Shown: piece after piece, positions 8,583-16,405 of the stretch
How the letters are laid out: each line of letters opens with the position of its first letter
Numbering within the stretch: the stretch's first letter is position 1
Source of the DNA: JAUZPB01 sp037140715
GTDB taxonomy: Bacteria > Bacteroidota > Ignavibacteria > Ignavibacteriales > SURF-24
Reading direction: 5' to 3'
DNA length: 29,755 bases
Assembly: GCA_037140715.1 (NCBI GenBank)
Contig: JBAXDX010000031.1
Coordinates: 1-29,755, forward strand
Notes under the pieces: generated by a model
The model's database searches: none
Seen by the model: the letters and a program-made list of their open reading frames with translations, nothing else
Told to the model about the DNA's origin: nothing
Translations under genes and position numbers: made by a program

Positions 8583-9283
8583 TTTACCACACAACTGACA
8601 TTTTGATTAAAACGGACATAAAAACGGGAGCCTCTGCCCACATGGGAAACAAAATCAATTGAGGCGTTAAACTCGTCTAATATCATTTTACAGACGCTTA
8701 AACCCAGTCCTGTTCCATACTCTTTATTTGTAAAAAAATCATTAAATATTTTTGCTTTGTTATCCTCAGAAATTCCTTTTCCTGAATCCTCGATTTCCAG
8801 CGTGACATATTGATTTTCATTTATGACTTCGCGATAAGTCTTAATCTTTACAAGTCCATTTTTCTCAATAGCCTCAAAGGCATTAGTAATAAGATTCAAG
8901 AGCACCTGAAGCATCTTATTCTTATTAAAAGAAACCGGAGGTAATGTATGATCCAGCTGTTCTGTTATTACGATATTAAAAACTTTCCCCCTGGAAACCA
9001 TAATTTCAACAGCTGAAGAAACAACTATATTGATTGATTGAGGAGTAAAATCATTTATTGAACTTCTGGAAAAGTCCAGGGTATTTTCAATCAGAGACTG
9101 GATTCTTTGAGTTGCCTCAATACAAGAGTCAATCGAATCACGTACATCGTCATTAATCTCCGACATTTTAACAAACTCAAGATTCAATTTTATTGCAGAA
9201 AGGGGATTTCTTATTTCATGAGCCAGGCTGGCAGCTAATTTTCCAAGAATTTGGAGCTTATTATCATTCTCTTCCTTATACAT
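8579..9283 (-). CDS. soluble sensor-less histidine kinase
   Basis: This short kinase of about 234 residues consists of only a HisKA domain and an ATPase domain. The phospho-accepting His is in LAHEIRNPLSAI near residue 22. The N box (NLITNAFEAI), G1 (DSGKGI) and G2 (GTGLGLSV) are all present. There is no membrane segment and no PAS or GAF domain, so its input must come through protein contacts, as with FlrB/FleS-type kinases. The ATG at 9283 has a good upstream AGGTG at 6-base spacing; a GTG at 9292 is an alternative. It is coupled to the regulator by an ATGA overlap. Confidence 0.9.
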   Translation of the reverse strand: MYKEENDNKLQILGKLAASLAHEIRNPLSAIKLNLEFVKMSEINDDVRDSIDSCIEATQRIQSLIENTLDFSRSSINDFTPQSINIVVSSAVEIMVSRGKVFNIVITEQLDHTLPPVSFNKNKMLQVLLNLITNAFEAIEKNGLVKIKTYREVINENQYVTLEIEDSGKGISEDNKAKIFNDFFTNKEYGTGLGLSVCKMILDEFNASIDFVSHVGRGSRFYVRFNQNVSCVVK

Positions 9284-9793
9284 ATCTAGCACCTAATCTT
9301 CAGCGATTTACAACATAAACAATTCGGGGAATGTCGACAATTGGTCAATATTAAACACTCTTATAATTTTGAATCTAATTTTAGCCAAATTATTCGTAAC
9401 TTGCAAATTACTTTTCTGTTTTAACACTCTAAGTGTACTGGGTTTTGCAGTAATATTACCAAAGAAGGGAAGAGATATAAAAAAGTCAAAAAAAAGAGGC
9501 TGTCTCATAAGTCATTTTCCCATAAATACTATTGCGAAATCAATACGAAAACGTAATTTATTTACGAAATATTTGACTTTTGAGACAGCCTCGTTTTTAT
9601 AAATTAAATCTTTAACATTATTAAAACAATAAGGCGATTTAACAACGATGCGGGCAGACAACCAATATCAGATACTGTACTCAGAGCTGTTTAGTTTTCG
9701 AAAAGGGATAAAAAAGTTATAGAAATATCTGGTTAAAGATAATAAACCGAACCTACTTCAAACCTGACTTTCAAAAACTATTTTCTATCATGT
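9284..9793. other. intergenic region upstream of kinase, downstream of flgM
   Basis: No gene is supported in these roughly 500 bases. They contain the inverted-repeat element at 9490-9598. The rest is AT-rich with no recognised promoter or terminator. Small open frames on both strands here are built on the inverted repeats and have no ribosome sites. Confidence 0.55.
9490..9598. mobile_element. 109-bp MITE-like element with 25-bp terminal inverted repeats
   Basis: The left end (9490-9514) contains GAGGCTGTCTCATAAGTCA. The reverse complement of the right end (9574-9598) contains GAGGCTGTCTCAAAAGTCA. The 25-base arms differ at two positions. The GGCTGTCTCA motif resembles terminal repeats of DDE insertion sequences of the IS1182/IS5 type as I know them. 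The 59-base interior encodes nothing. The element may also act as a bidirectional terminator between flgM and the kinase. A target duplication was not identified. Confidence 0.65.
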
Positions 9794-10063
9794 TTATTTT
9801 ATATTCAGCTCTTTCATTATTCCATCAACCGTTGCTTCTATAACTTTATCAGAATTATAGACATTATTCTTGATGTTCTGCTGAATTTTGGATAAGTCTT
9901 TAACGTTTTCACTTTTGGCCTGCAAAATTTTTGCCTCATTTGAAATTTCAAATTTATCCTGTTTTATTTCAGTTCCGCTTGACTGAACATTAGTTTTTCT
10001 TACGTTCCGCAGAGGAGGAACGTAACTATTATTGGTTATCCCCTTGATGTCCAACTTATTCAC
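9794..10063 (-). CDS. flgM: FlgM-like anti-sigma-28 factor
   Basis: This 89-residue protein has the usual FlgM layout. The N-terminal half is disordered and polar. A conserved core follows (KFEISNEAKILQ, corresponding to the usual V-x-L-S-x-x-A block), and the C-terminal helices IQQNIKNNVYNSDKVIEATV match the family's I-x-x-G-x-Y-x-[VI]-D-x-x-K-[IV]-A pattern. It would bind and hold the flagellar sigma factor until hook completion. The start is GTG, overlapping the upstream stop as GTGA, so it is translationally coupled as the last gene of fliS-fliD-fliT-like-flgM. The sigma-28 gene itself is outside the window. Confidence 0.85.
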   Translation of the reverse strand: MNKLDIKGITNNSYVPPLRNVRKTNVQSSGTEIKQDKFEISNEAKILQAKSENVKDLSKIQQNIKNNVYNSDKVIEATVDGIMKELNIK

Positions 10064-10392
10064 CTATTATAATTTGCTAATTTTTTCTTGTTTTGAATAT
10101 TTTCGAGTTCGCAATTGATACGAGTCTGCTCGTTTGTAATCCCACTTATAATACTATCGAATTTGATTTCAATTTGTTTAGCAAGAATTCCTAATTTCTG
10201 AGAAAAATCTTTTAAATCAGCAATATTATGATGTTTTTTTAGATAACTTCTTATGTTATTGAAGTCAATCAGCCTGCCTTTAAGCTCAGACATTACAAAA
10301 TTATGATTATCGCCGTTAACGTTATCCAGCAAATCTGAAATTTTCATCATCAGATCACTAATTTCTTTAATCTTTACTTCAATTTCTGTCAT
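10060..10392 (-). CDS. FliT/FlgN-like flagellar export chaperone
   Basis: This 110-residue, almost entirely helical protein has heptad-like hydrophobic spacing and no signal peptide or membrane segment. It is the size of FliT or FlgN chaperones. It overlaps the end of fliD by ATGA and the start of flgM by GTGA, exactly where fliT sits in fliDST operons, while flgM neighbours flgN in others. Sequence alone does not decide between FliT (cap chaperone) and FlgN (hook-filament junction chaperone); the ATGA coupling to fliD favours the first. Confidence 0.5.
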   Translation of the reverse strand: MTEIEVKIKEISDLMMKISDLLDNVNGDNHNFVMSELKGRLIDFNNIRSYLKKHHNIADLKDFSQKLGILAKQIEIKFDSIISGITNEQTRINCELENIQNKKKLANYNR

Positions 10393-11873
10393 ACGCCTAT
10401 TACTGTACTTGCAGCACTTGCAGCACCCGTAAACATATCCTGAAGCGCCAGAATCGAGACAAGACGGGACTGCAGGTCAGTATATTGTTTTCGGAGACCT
10501 TCAGCCTGTTTATCAATCCTTGTCTGAACAGATGTAACTTTGCTTGAAATAGAAGTAATATTACTATTGTAAGACGATATGGCTGAATAAACCGACCCGC
10601 TACTTCCTTCGTATAAATTAACTGATGTTGAAAGTCTCGCGGCCACCCCGTTTTCAGAATTAAAAACCGCTTCAACCTGCGACATTTTTTGCGAGATAGA
10701 ATTATTAAGCTGACCGCTGTCCGAAACTGTCAACCCGCTGTCCGTATTAAAGCTTATTCCTAACTGAGATAATGAATTAAGATTTCCGTCTGGAACTCCT
10801 ACTTTTGCAGTCGCTCCCTTATACAGAGCGTTTAACAACCCCTGAGCATTTGGATCTCCAGTAAAAACTCCCCTGCCTATCGTACTTGAATACATCTGAT
10901 TCTTGACAGAAGTATAAACGCTGTTAAACTTACTGATAAAATTATCAATTTTTGTACGCGTTCCGCTGGTATCAGAAGCCACAGCCACATTAACATCCGT
11001 ATCAGAAGTCTGCATTGCCGCTTTGAGCGTAAGCGTCAACCCGCTCGCAACATCACTCACAACATTTGAATCTTTTTGAATAGAAATCCCATTGTACTGG
11101 AATTTTGAATTAAGAAGATTATTTGTACCGTCTTCAGTTAGGACTCCTACCAGATTAGTGCCAAATAAAAAACCTGCCTTCGTATCGTCCGAATTTTTGT
11201 AGCGGTTTGTTAAAACACCTGATGTCAAACCAATTGATTTGAGCGCATCATCCTCGGACATACCTTCATTAATCCTCAACCGGTTAGTAAATCCACTATT
11301 TTTTGCCGTAAAAGTCAGCTTGGACTGAGCCGTAGATGGGCTAAAAACAGATGCCGACATAAATGAAGAAGCGGTCGAATCACTATTTACCGCATCTCTG
11401 ATTTTTTGCATAATAGTCAGGTTAGTTTCTGACCCACCAAATGTAACATCAACGTTTGCTACATTATCCCCACTCTGAAACTTTAACGTATGTACGCCTG
11501 CAGTAACTGAATTGGTGGTAATTGAAGGTAAAGTTTCCGAAACAACGCTGTCATTTTTAGACAGCTGATTTACGCGCAAAGAGAACGTTCCAACCGGAGC
11601 ATCTGCCGTTGCGCTAACCGCAACAAAACCTGTATTTGATGAAGTCGCGCTCTTTGACGCAATAAAAGCCGAACTTGAACCGGTAACCTTCAGCTGATCA
11701 AGCACACTTTTCAGAGGCGTAAGACTAGAACTCACCGTACTCCATTTAGAAACCATATCCTGATATTTAGTTTTTCTGGTAGTTAATGTAGTAAGCTGTT
11801 TAGTAGTTTCACTTGATTTATATGAACTAATTAAAGAATTTATTCCGGTAGTGGTTAGTAAATTGTATGCCAT
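10389..11873 (-). CDS. fliD: flagellar filament cap protein FliD
   Basis: This 494-residue protein caps the growing filament and promotes flagellin assembly. The N-terminus has the family pattern of a GI-[ND]-[ST] motif (TTGINSLISSY) followed by a long Ser/Thr-rich coil. The middle is the variable D2-D3 region (for example GTFSLRVNQLSKND). The C-terminal coil ends QYTDLQSRLVSILALQDM. Like other axial proteins it has no signal peptide and is exported by the flagellar type III system. An AGGTGA ribosome site lies just upstream of the ATG. It starts 8 bases after fliS, and its stop overlaps the next gene. Confidence 0.93.
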   Translation of the reverse strand: MAYNLLTTTGINSLISSYKSSETTKQLTTLTTRKTKYQDMVSKWSTVSSSLTPLKSVLDQLKVTGSSSAFIASKSATSSNTGFVAVSATADAPVGTFSLRVNQLSKNDSVVSETLPSITTNSVTAGVHTLKFQSGDNVANVDVTFGGSETNLTIMQKIRDAVNSDSTASSFMSASVFSPSTAQSKLTFTAKNSGFTNRLRINEGMSEDDALKSIGLTSGVLTNRYKNSDDTKAGFLFGTNLVGVLTEDGTNNLLNSKFQYNGISIQKDSNVVSDVASGLTLTLKAAMQTSDTDVNVAVASDTSGTRTKIDNFISKFNSVYTSVKNQMYSSTIGRGVFTGDPNAQGLLNALYKGATAKVGVPDGNLNSLSQLGISFNTDSGLTVSDSGQLNNSISQKMSQVEAVFNSENGVAARLSTSVNLYEGSSGSVYSAISSYNSNITSISSKVTSVQTRIDKQAEGLRKQYTDLQSRLVSILALQDMFTGAASAASTVIGV

Positions 11874-11881
11874 AATGTCAC

Positions 11882-12217
11882 CTACATATTAAATGCTTTT
11901 AACCATGCATCCCTGAGTTCTGTTAATATTTTATTTACCATTTCATAATTTTTTTTACGCATTTCTTCCTGGCAATATAAATAAAGTTTCAGAAAGCCGG
12001 TTGAAATCTCCTTTGTAACGTCATCGAACTTTAATGAATTTATTAATTCCTGAATTGCCCTGTTTGTTCTTTCCATATCATGCTTCTGGCAGTTTGTGAT
12101 TGCAAAGTCATAAATCTTGATTAAAAGTTTTTGCGGAGTTGCTTCCATAATTTCTTTCACAAGATACGCGTTTGCCTGATTTGTTCTATTATAATATGAA
12201 GAGCTTGCCTGATACAT
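11882..12217 (-). CDS. fliS: flagellin chaperone FliS
   Basis: FliS binds the C-terminus of newly made flagellin and prevents early polymerisation. The sequence has the family core near the N-terminus (YLVKEIMEATPQKLLIKIYD) followed by helices ending in EEMRKKNYEMVNKIL and a terminal LRDAWLKAF. From the ATG at 12217 it is 111 residues; a TTG at 12229 would add four. The ATG gives the more usual MYQ start. It lies between a flagellin terminator and fliD. No separate promoter was recognised in the roughly 60 bases upstream, so it may depend partly on readthrough from the flagellin gene. Confidence 0.93.
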   Translation of the reverse strand: MYQASSSYYNRTNQANAYLVKEIMEATPQKLLIKIYDFAITNCQKHDMERTNRAIQELINSLKFDDVTKEISTGFLKLYLYCQEEMRKKNYEMVNKILTELRDAWLKAFNM

Positions 12218-12237
12218 TTTATTACTCAAATTTTAGT

Positions 12238-12270
12238 TGAAAAAAGATTACCCCCGGTTTGCCCGGGGGT
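12238..12270 (-). terminator. terminator of flagellin gene 1
   Basis: A perfect 8-bp stem ACCCCCGG (12250-12257) / CCGGGGGT (12263-12270) with a 5-base loop. On the minus strand it is followed by AATCTTTTTTC. It lies 20 bases past the flagellin stop. Confidence 0.85.
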
Positions 12271-12290
12271 AAAATAAGAGTTAATTATAA

Positions 12291-13280
12291 TTATCTGAAT
12301 AACGACATAATATTTTGAGGTGCTGAATTAAGCTGCGAGAGCATTGTAGTCGCAATCTGGGAGCCAATCTGTCCCTTGGATGAAGCTAACTGTTGCTCGG
12401 CCATATTAGCATCAAACAACCTTGATACGGTTGATGTTGCGTTTGTAATAGCACTTGTCAGATATTCGTTCTTAACATCAAGTCTCTGCTGATAGTTACC
12501 TATCTTGTTTAATGATTCATTTATATCAGTTTCAAATTTTCCGATAGTCGAGATATCTGTCGCATTAGTCTGAAAACTTGCCAGATTACCAATGGCTGCT
12601 GCAAATTCATCCTGCCTCGTTGTCGGAACATCGACCAGGTTCTGAAGCCCTGTTGTAAAGCTTGTGACAGCATTAAATACATTATCTGCAACCGCATTCG
12701 CGCTGAGATCAGCTGTATTTAGACCAGTACTAGCCAAGCCGGACGCAAAGTCTAAAGTCATTCTGTCTGTTGAATCTGCACCTGTCTGGAATGAGAACGA
12801 ATTGGCAATTGACGCCATTGCTGTTGAGCCTGAAATACCATTATTTCCAAAGCTTGATGCCGCCATAGTGCCTTCAAGAATCTTAGTGTTATTGAACTTG
12901 GTTGTATCAAAAACATTCTTGATTTCTTTCCCCAATGAAATAATATTCTGAGCCAAAGCTTTCTTATCCTTTGTAGGATCCGATGCGTCTGAAATATAAC
13001 CTCTGATCTGCGTCAGTTTATCCTTTACAAGTCCAAGAGCACTTTCTGCTGTCGAAAGCATATCCTTAGCTGAACCAATGTTACCCTGAGCAGCCTTCAT
13101 TAATTGAGTTTTCTGATCGAGGGATTTACCTACACTATAGCCTGATACGTCATCTGCCACCTGATTGATTCTTTTCTGGGTAGCAAGCTGAAGCTGTGCT
13201 TTGTAAGTTTCCGCATTAGTTTTTGATAATGCGTTGTAGGCGTTTAACGCGCCTATGTTTGTGTTAACGTTGAAAGCCAT
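12291..13280 (-). CDS. fliC: flagellin (copy 1)
   Basis: This is the 329-residue filament subunit. The N-terminal helices (NTNIGALNAYNALSKTNAE, then RINQVADDVSGYSVGKSL) and C-terminal helices (SRLFDANMAEQQLASSKGQI and a terminal NIMSLFR) correspond to the D0/D1 domains of all flagellins. The roughly 150-residue centre is the variable surface part, rich in Ser/Thr/Asn and open to O-glycosylation, which fits the glycosyltransferases upstream. The segment aligning with the TLR5-contact region reads LTQIRGYISDA and departs from the usual QRxRELAVQ. It has a sigma-28 promoter, a leader with two CsrA-like sites and its own terminator. Its first 420 or so bases are almost identical to copy 2. Confidence 0.96.
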   Translation of the reverse strand: MAFNVNTNIGALNAYNALSKTNAETYKAQLQLATQKRINQVADDVSGYSVGKSLDQKTQLMKAAQGNIGSAKDMLSTAESALGLVKDKLTQIRGYISDASDPTKDKKALAQNIISLGKEIKNVFDTTKFNNTKILEGTMAASSFGNNGISGSTAMASIANSFSFQTGADSTDRMTLDFASGLASTGLNTADLSANAVADNVFNAVTSFTTGLQNLVDVPTTRQDEFAAAIGNLASFQTNATDISTIGKFETDINESLNKIGNYQQRLDVKNEYLTSAITNATSTVSRLFDANMAEQQLASSKGQIGSQIATTMLSQLNSAPQNIMSLFR

Positions 13281-13300
13281 AATATACCTCCATGTATATT
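13281..13300 (-). promoter_or_regulatory. flagellin 1 Shine-Dalgarno hairpin with CsrA-like site
   Basis: On the minus strand AATATAC and GTATATT form a 7-bp stem around the loop ATGGAG, directly abutting the start codon. GGAGG is the ribosome site at 6-base spacing. The RNA reads ACAUGGAGGU, matching the CsrA core ACA-N-GGA-N-GU with GGA in a hairpin loop. Binding would block ribosomes, as CsrA does on the hag leader of Bacillus subtilis. Confidence 0.65.
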
Positions 13301-13322
13301 TTGATAAATAAAAATTGATCCA

Positions 13323-13332
13323 ACATCCATGT
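13323..13332 (-). promoter_or_regulatory. flagellin 1 upstream CsrA-like site
   Basis: The leader RNA reads ACAUGGAUGU here, a complete match to ACA-N-GGA-N-GU. CAACA and TGTTG flank it and can pair, with the GGA in the loop. Its GGA is 37 nt upstream of the GGA in the ribosome-site hairpin. Confidence 0.6.
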
Positions 13333-13377
13333 CAGATCTGTTGTTAATTTTCTAAAGAACTTTAACTCTTGACAATA

Positions 13378-13404
13378 TTATCGGATACGGCTGATAAATG
13401 TTAA
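13378..13404 (-). promoter_or_regulatory. sigma-28 promoter of flagellin 1
   Basis: On the minus strand: TTAACATT, 11 bases, TCCGATAA. The family consensus is TAAAGTTT-N11-GCCGATAA, so the -10 differs at one base and the spacing is exact. It predicts a leader of about 90 nt. Confidence 0.75.
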
Positions 13405-13585
13405 GGAATTTTTGCCCGATATTTTGAAAATATTTCATTTTCGTTCAATTTTATTGACACAGGCTTCAATCCAAAGCTATAAGGGTATTAAAATCAAATC
13501 GAACACAGACTGAGGAGAGTACGATTAAAAAGAATAACGGGGATTATAATTCTCTATGCTTTTAACGGATATATTTAAAATAGAT

Positions 13586-13608
13586 TACCCCCGGAACTTC
13601 CAGGGGTA
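13586..13608 (-). terminator. terminator of flagellin gene 2
   Basis: Arms TACCCC (13586-13591) and GGGGTA (13603-13608) are followed on the minus strand by AATCTATTTTAA. It is a weaker relative of the terminator after flagellin 1 and lies at a similar distance from the stop. Confidence 0.6.
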
Positions 13609-13647
13609 AAATGAGAGTTAATATATTTTTCTGAAGAACGGACTAAA

Positions 13648-14643
13648 TTATCTGAATAATGACATAATATTCTGAGGTGCCGAATTAAGCTGCGAGAGCA
13701 TCGTGGTCGCAATCTGTGAACCAATCTGTCCCTTTGTCGAAGCTAACTGCTGCTCAGCCATATTGGCATCGAACAATCTTGATACGGTTGATGTTGCGTT
13801 TGTAATAGCTGTTGTCAGATATTCATTCTTAACATCAAGTCTCTGCTGATAGTTACCTATCTTGTTTAATGATTCATTTACATCAGTTTCAAATTTCCCG
13901 ACAATTGAGTTATCTATTGCACTACTAGTAGTCTGAAAACTTGCCAGATTACCAATGGCTGTTGCAAATGCATCCTGTGTCGTTGCCGAACTATCAACCA
14001 GAGTCTGAAGATTGTCTGTAAAGCTTGTGACAGCATTAAATGTATTATCTGCAACCGCATTGTTGCTAAAACCTGCTGTATTTAAACCAGTACTAGCCAA
14101 GCTGGACGCAAAGTCTAAAGTTATTCTGTCTGTTGAATCTGCACCTGTCTGGAATGAGAACGAATTGGAAATTGACGCCATTGCTGTTGAGCCTGAAATA
14201 CCACTATTCCCAAAGCTTGTTGCCGCCATAGTGCCTTCAAGAATCTTAGTGTTATTGAACTTGGTTGTATCAAAAACATTCTTGATTTCTTTCCCCAATG
14301 AAATAATATTCTGAGCCAAAGCTTTCTTATCCTTTGTAGGATCCGATGCGTCTGAAATATAACCTCTGATCTGCGTCAGTTTATCCTTTACAAGTCCAAG
14401 AGCACTTTCTGCTGTCGAAAGCATATCCTTAGCTGAACCAATGTTACCCTGAGCAGCCTTCATTAATTGAGTTTTCTGATCGAGGGATTTACCTACACTA
14501 TAGCCTGATACGTCATCTGCCACCTGATTGATTCTTTTCTGGGTAGCAAGCTGAAGCTGTGCTTTGTAAGTTTCCGCATTAGTTTTTGATAATGCGTTGT
14601 AGGCGTTTAACGCGCCTATGTTTGTGTTAATGTTGAAAGCCAT
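13648..14643 (-). CDS. fliC: flagellin (copy 2)
   Basis: This 331-residue paralogue of the neighbouring flagellin has the same D0/D1 ends and the same length. From residue 1 to about 140 only residue 5 differs (Ile for Val). Differences cluster in the central surface part (for example NNAVADNTFNA against ANAVADNVFNA, and a two-residue insertion near SSAIDNSIVG), while the C-terminus is again conserved in protein but differs at many silent sites. It is transcribed separately from its own sigma-28 promoter. Two flagellins may give a mixed filament or serve different conditions; the sequence does not say which. Confidence 0.96.
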   Translation of the reverse strand: MAFNINTNIGALNAYNALSKTNAETYKAQLQLATQKRINQVADDVSGYSVGKSLDQKTQLMKAAQGNIGSAKDMLSTAESALGLVKDKLTQIRGYISDASDPTKDKKALAQNIISLGKEIKNVFDTTKFNNTKILEGTMAATSFGNSGISGSTAMASISNSFSFQTGADSTDRITLDFASSLASTGLNTAGFSNNAVADNTFNAVTSFTDNLQTLVDSSATTQDAFATAIGNLASFQTTSSAIDNSIVGKFETDVNESLNKIGNYQQRLDVKNEYLTTAITNATSTVSRLFDANMAEQQLASTKGQIGSQIATTMLSQLNSAPQNIMSLFR

Positions 14644-14663
14644 AATATACCTCCATGTATATT
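14644..14663 (-). promoter_or_regulatory. flagellin 2 Shine-Dalgarno hairpin with CsrA-like site
   Basis: The 20 bases are identical to those before flagellin 1: a 7-bp stem, a loop containing GGA and an ACAUGGAGGU core overlapping the ribosome site. Identity with copy 1 ends a few bases further upstream. Confidence 0.65.
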
Positions 14664-14678
14664 TTGTTAAGGTTAATT

Positions 14679-14702
14679 GAATCAGGCTTCCTTGTCTGAT
14701 TC
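14679..14702 (-). promoter_or_regulatory. flagellin 2 upstream hairpin with CsrA-like loop
   Basis: On the minus strand GAATCAG and CTGATTC form a perfect 7-bp stem around the loop ACAAGGAAGC, a near match to the CsrA core (ACARGGA kept). Its GGA is 37 nt upstream of the GGA in the ribosome-site hairpin, the same distance as in copy 1 although the intervening sequence differs. Confidence 0.65.
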
Positions 14703-14738
14703 GAGAATACTATCTCCACATATCAACTCTCAATAATA

Positions 14739-14765
14739 TTATCGACATACATTTATAAAAGTTTA
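14739..14765 (-). promoter_or_regulatory. sigma-28 promoter of flagellin 2
   Basis: On the minus strand: TAAACTTT, 11 bases, GTCGATAA. Each half differs from TAAAGTTT-N11-GCCGATAA at a single position. The distance to the start codon is within 2 bases of that in copy 1. Confidence 0.85.
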
Positions 14766-14846
14766 GGGCTTTAATTAATTTTTTTAAAAAATATTTTCCC
14801 CATACTTTGATATAGCCGGTCATCTGACAGCAGTATTGCTTTTCTC

Positions 14847-16337
14847 CTATAAAAATAGAGAGATTTTTTGTCTTAAGACCTGAAGCCGGCTGTTAACTTC
14901 GGGAAAGTTGATAAACCTGCTTTCCGCGCTTTCAATTAATGACGGTATTAAATTAAACTTATTTAGCGATATATATATTGAAACAAGATAAAAGACCACC
15001 GAGGGATCGCTGAATTCTATTGCAATTGAGTCTGTAAAAATTTTTTCCGCTTCTTCCATTCTTTCATTTTGCATTAATACAAGCCCCAAAACATTCAGAT
15101 AAGCAGGAGTATTTTTATAATTTTCAAAAATATGTTCCAGAATGGTTATCTTTATATCAGCATTATTATAATTTTCAACTAGGGAGAGAAGAAACTCTAA
15201 GTTGCCCGCGTTAATAAAATTCTTAAATTGCTCGATTTCTGCTAATTCAAGATGTTCATTATTAAATATTTTTTTTACTACCACTACAAAAACATTATTG
15301 GCGGCTTCGCCCGCATCGGCAATTGTCAGTTTATCATAAAAGTAATTAAAGTAATCAATATTTTTAGCCATAACCGACTGCTGAAGCCCCATGTATATCA
15401 ATATTTTGTCATTGATATAGATTTCAAAATCTTTCGGCTTTTTATCTTTATTATACTCATAGGCATATCGGCAGTATAAAAGAGCTTCGGCATACTTTTG
15501 CATTCGCAAATATACTTTTGAAGCTACCATATTTAATAAAGGTTGCTCTTTATCAAAACTTAAACCTTTTTCAATATGGACTAAAGCAGAGATAATATTG
15601 CCCTGAGCTAATTCATGAGATGCAATATACCTGTGAGAGTGAGCTTTATAAAAATCGGGACACTTATAGTTTAATACTTTGCTGAAATATTCAACAGCAT
15701 TTTTCTTTTCTTCTAATATTGCATAAGTCTGGGCAATCTGAAAATCGTCATAAGCTGATCCTCCTGGTTTATAGTTACTCAGCAGGTGGGTTAAATTTCT
15801 TTTTGCTTTTATCTGAAGATCTTCTTTGGATATGTCATAACCGATGTGAATTATCTCTATTCCGGAATTTCTTATTTTATAGTTCTCTTTTTTCAATGAT
15901 TCGATAATTTGCTCATGAACATTCCCTTTAAATTTTATCTTATGATTGTTTCTGAACAAACGCGTATAAAACATCTTATTAGGTTTTTCAGGATCAGTAC
16001 TGTTGACTGAACAAAAACAGGCATCTTTACCATTGGATTTAATAATTGTTCTTAACTCGCCTATCGAGTCCTTTGATAAACGTTCATCCGCATCAAGGTA
16101 TAATATCCATTTGCCGGTGGATTTACTGAGAGCATAATTTCTGGCAGCAGAAAAATCGTTAATCCAGACAAAATGAAATATCTTAGCATTATATTCCCTG
16201 GCAATCTCTATGGTCTTATCAGTTGAACCTGTATCTACCAATACAATCTCATCGACAATATCCTTAACTGATTCAAGACAATCTCTTAAATATTTCTCCT
16301 CATTTTTAACAATCATACTTAGCGTTAGTACTGGCAA
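14847..16337 (-). CDS. GT2 glycosyltransferase with C-terminal TPR repeats
   Basis: This 496-residue protein transfers a sugar from a nucleotide donor. The GT-A domain occupies about 1-230, with the start LSMIVKNEE, the VDTGSTDKT turn and the metal-binding DAD motif in YLDADERL (82-84). The rest is TPR-like helical repeats (about 200-480), an arrangement found in SunS-like transferases and those acting on large protein acceptors. Its place directly upstream of flagellin 2 suggests flagellin as acceptor (inference). The start is TTG at 16337, chosen because AAGGAG lies 9-10 bases upstream; the first ATG (16316) is too far from it. No sigma-28 site was seen before it. Confidence 0.9.
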   Translation of the reverse strand: MPVLTLSMIVKNEEKYLRDCLESVKDIVDEIVLVDTGSTDKTIEIAREYNAKIFHFVWINDFSAARNYALSKSTGKWILYLDADERLSKDSIGELRTIIKSNGKDACFCSVNSTDPEKPNKMFYTRLFRNNHKIKFKGNVHEQIIESLKKENYKIRNSGIEIIHIGYDISKEDLQIKAKRNLTHLLSNYKPGGSAYDDFQIAQTYAILEEKKNAVEYFSKVLNYKCPDFYKAHSHRYIASHELAQGNIISALVHIEKGLSFDKEQPLLNMVASKVYLRMQKYAEALLYCRYAYEYNKDKKPKDFEIYINDKILIYMGLQQSVMAKNIDYFNYFYDKLTIADAGEAANNVFVVVVKKIFNNEHLELAEIEQFKNFINAGNLEFLLSLVENYNNADIKITILEHIFENYKNTPAYLNVLGLVLMQNERMEEAEKIFTDSIAIEFSDPSVVFYLVSIYISLNKFNLIPSLIESAESRFINFPEVNSRLQVLRQKISLFL

Positions 16338-16405
16338 AACAATTATCTCCTTTGTATGTAACTAAATCATATATAATAGAACTAACTCAACTTTGATTAA
16401 ACTGA

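Larger units (their letters stand above)
13281..13647. other. region between the two flagellin genes
   Basis: Reading on the minus strand, this contains the flagellin 2 terminator (13586-13608), about 180 bases with no recognised feature, then the sigma-28 promoter (13378-13404) and the leader of flagellin 1. No gene is supported. Confidence 0.7.

Noticed and set aside
12664..12951. Plus-strand open frames antisense to both flagellins
   Set aside because: They are shadows of the conserved flagellin sequence and appear in both paralogues at the same relative place.
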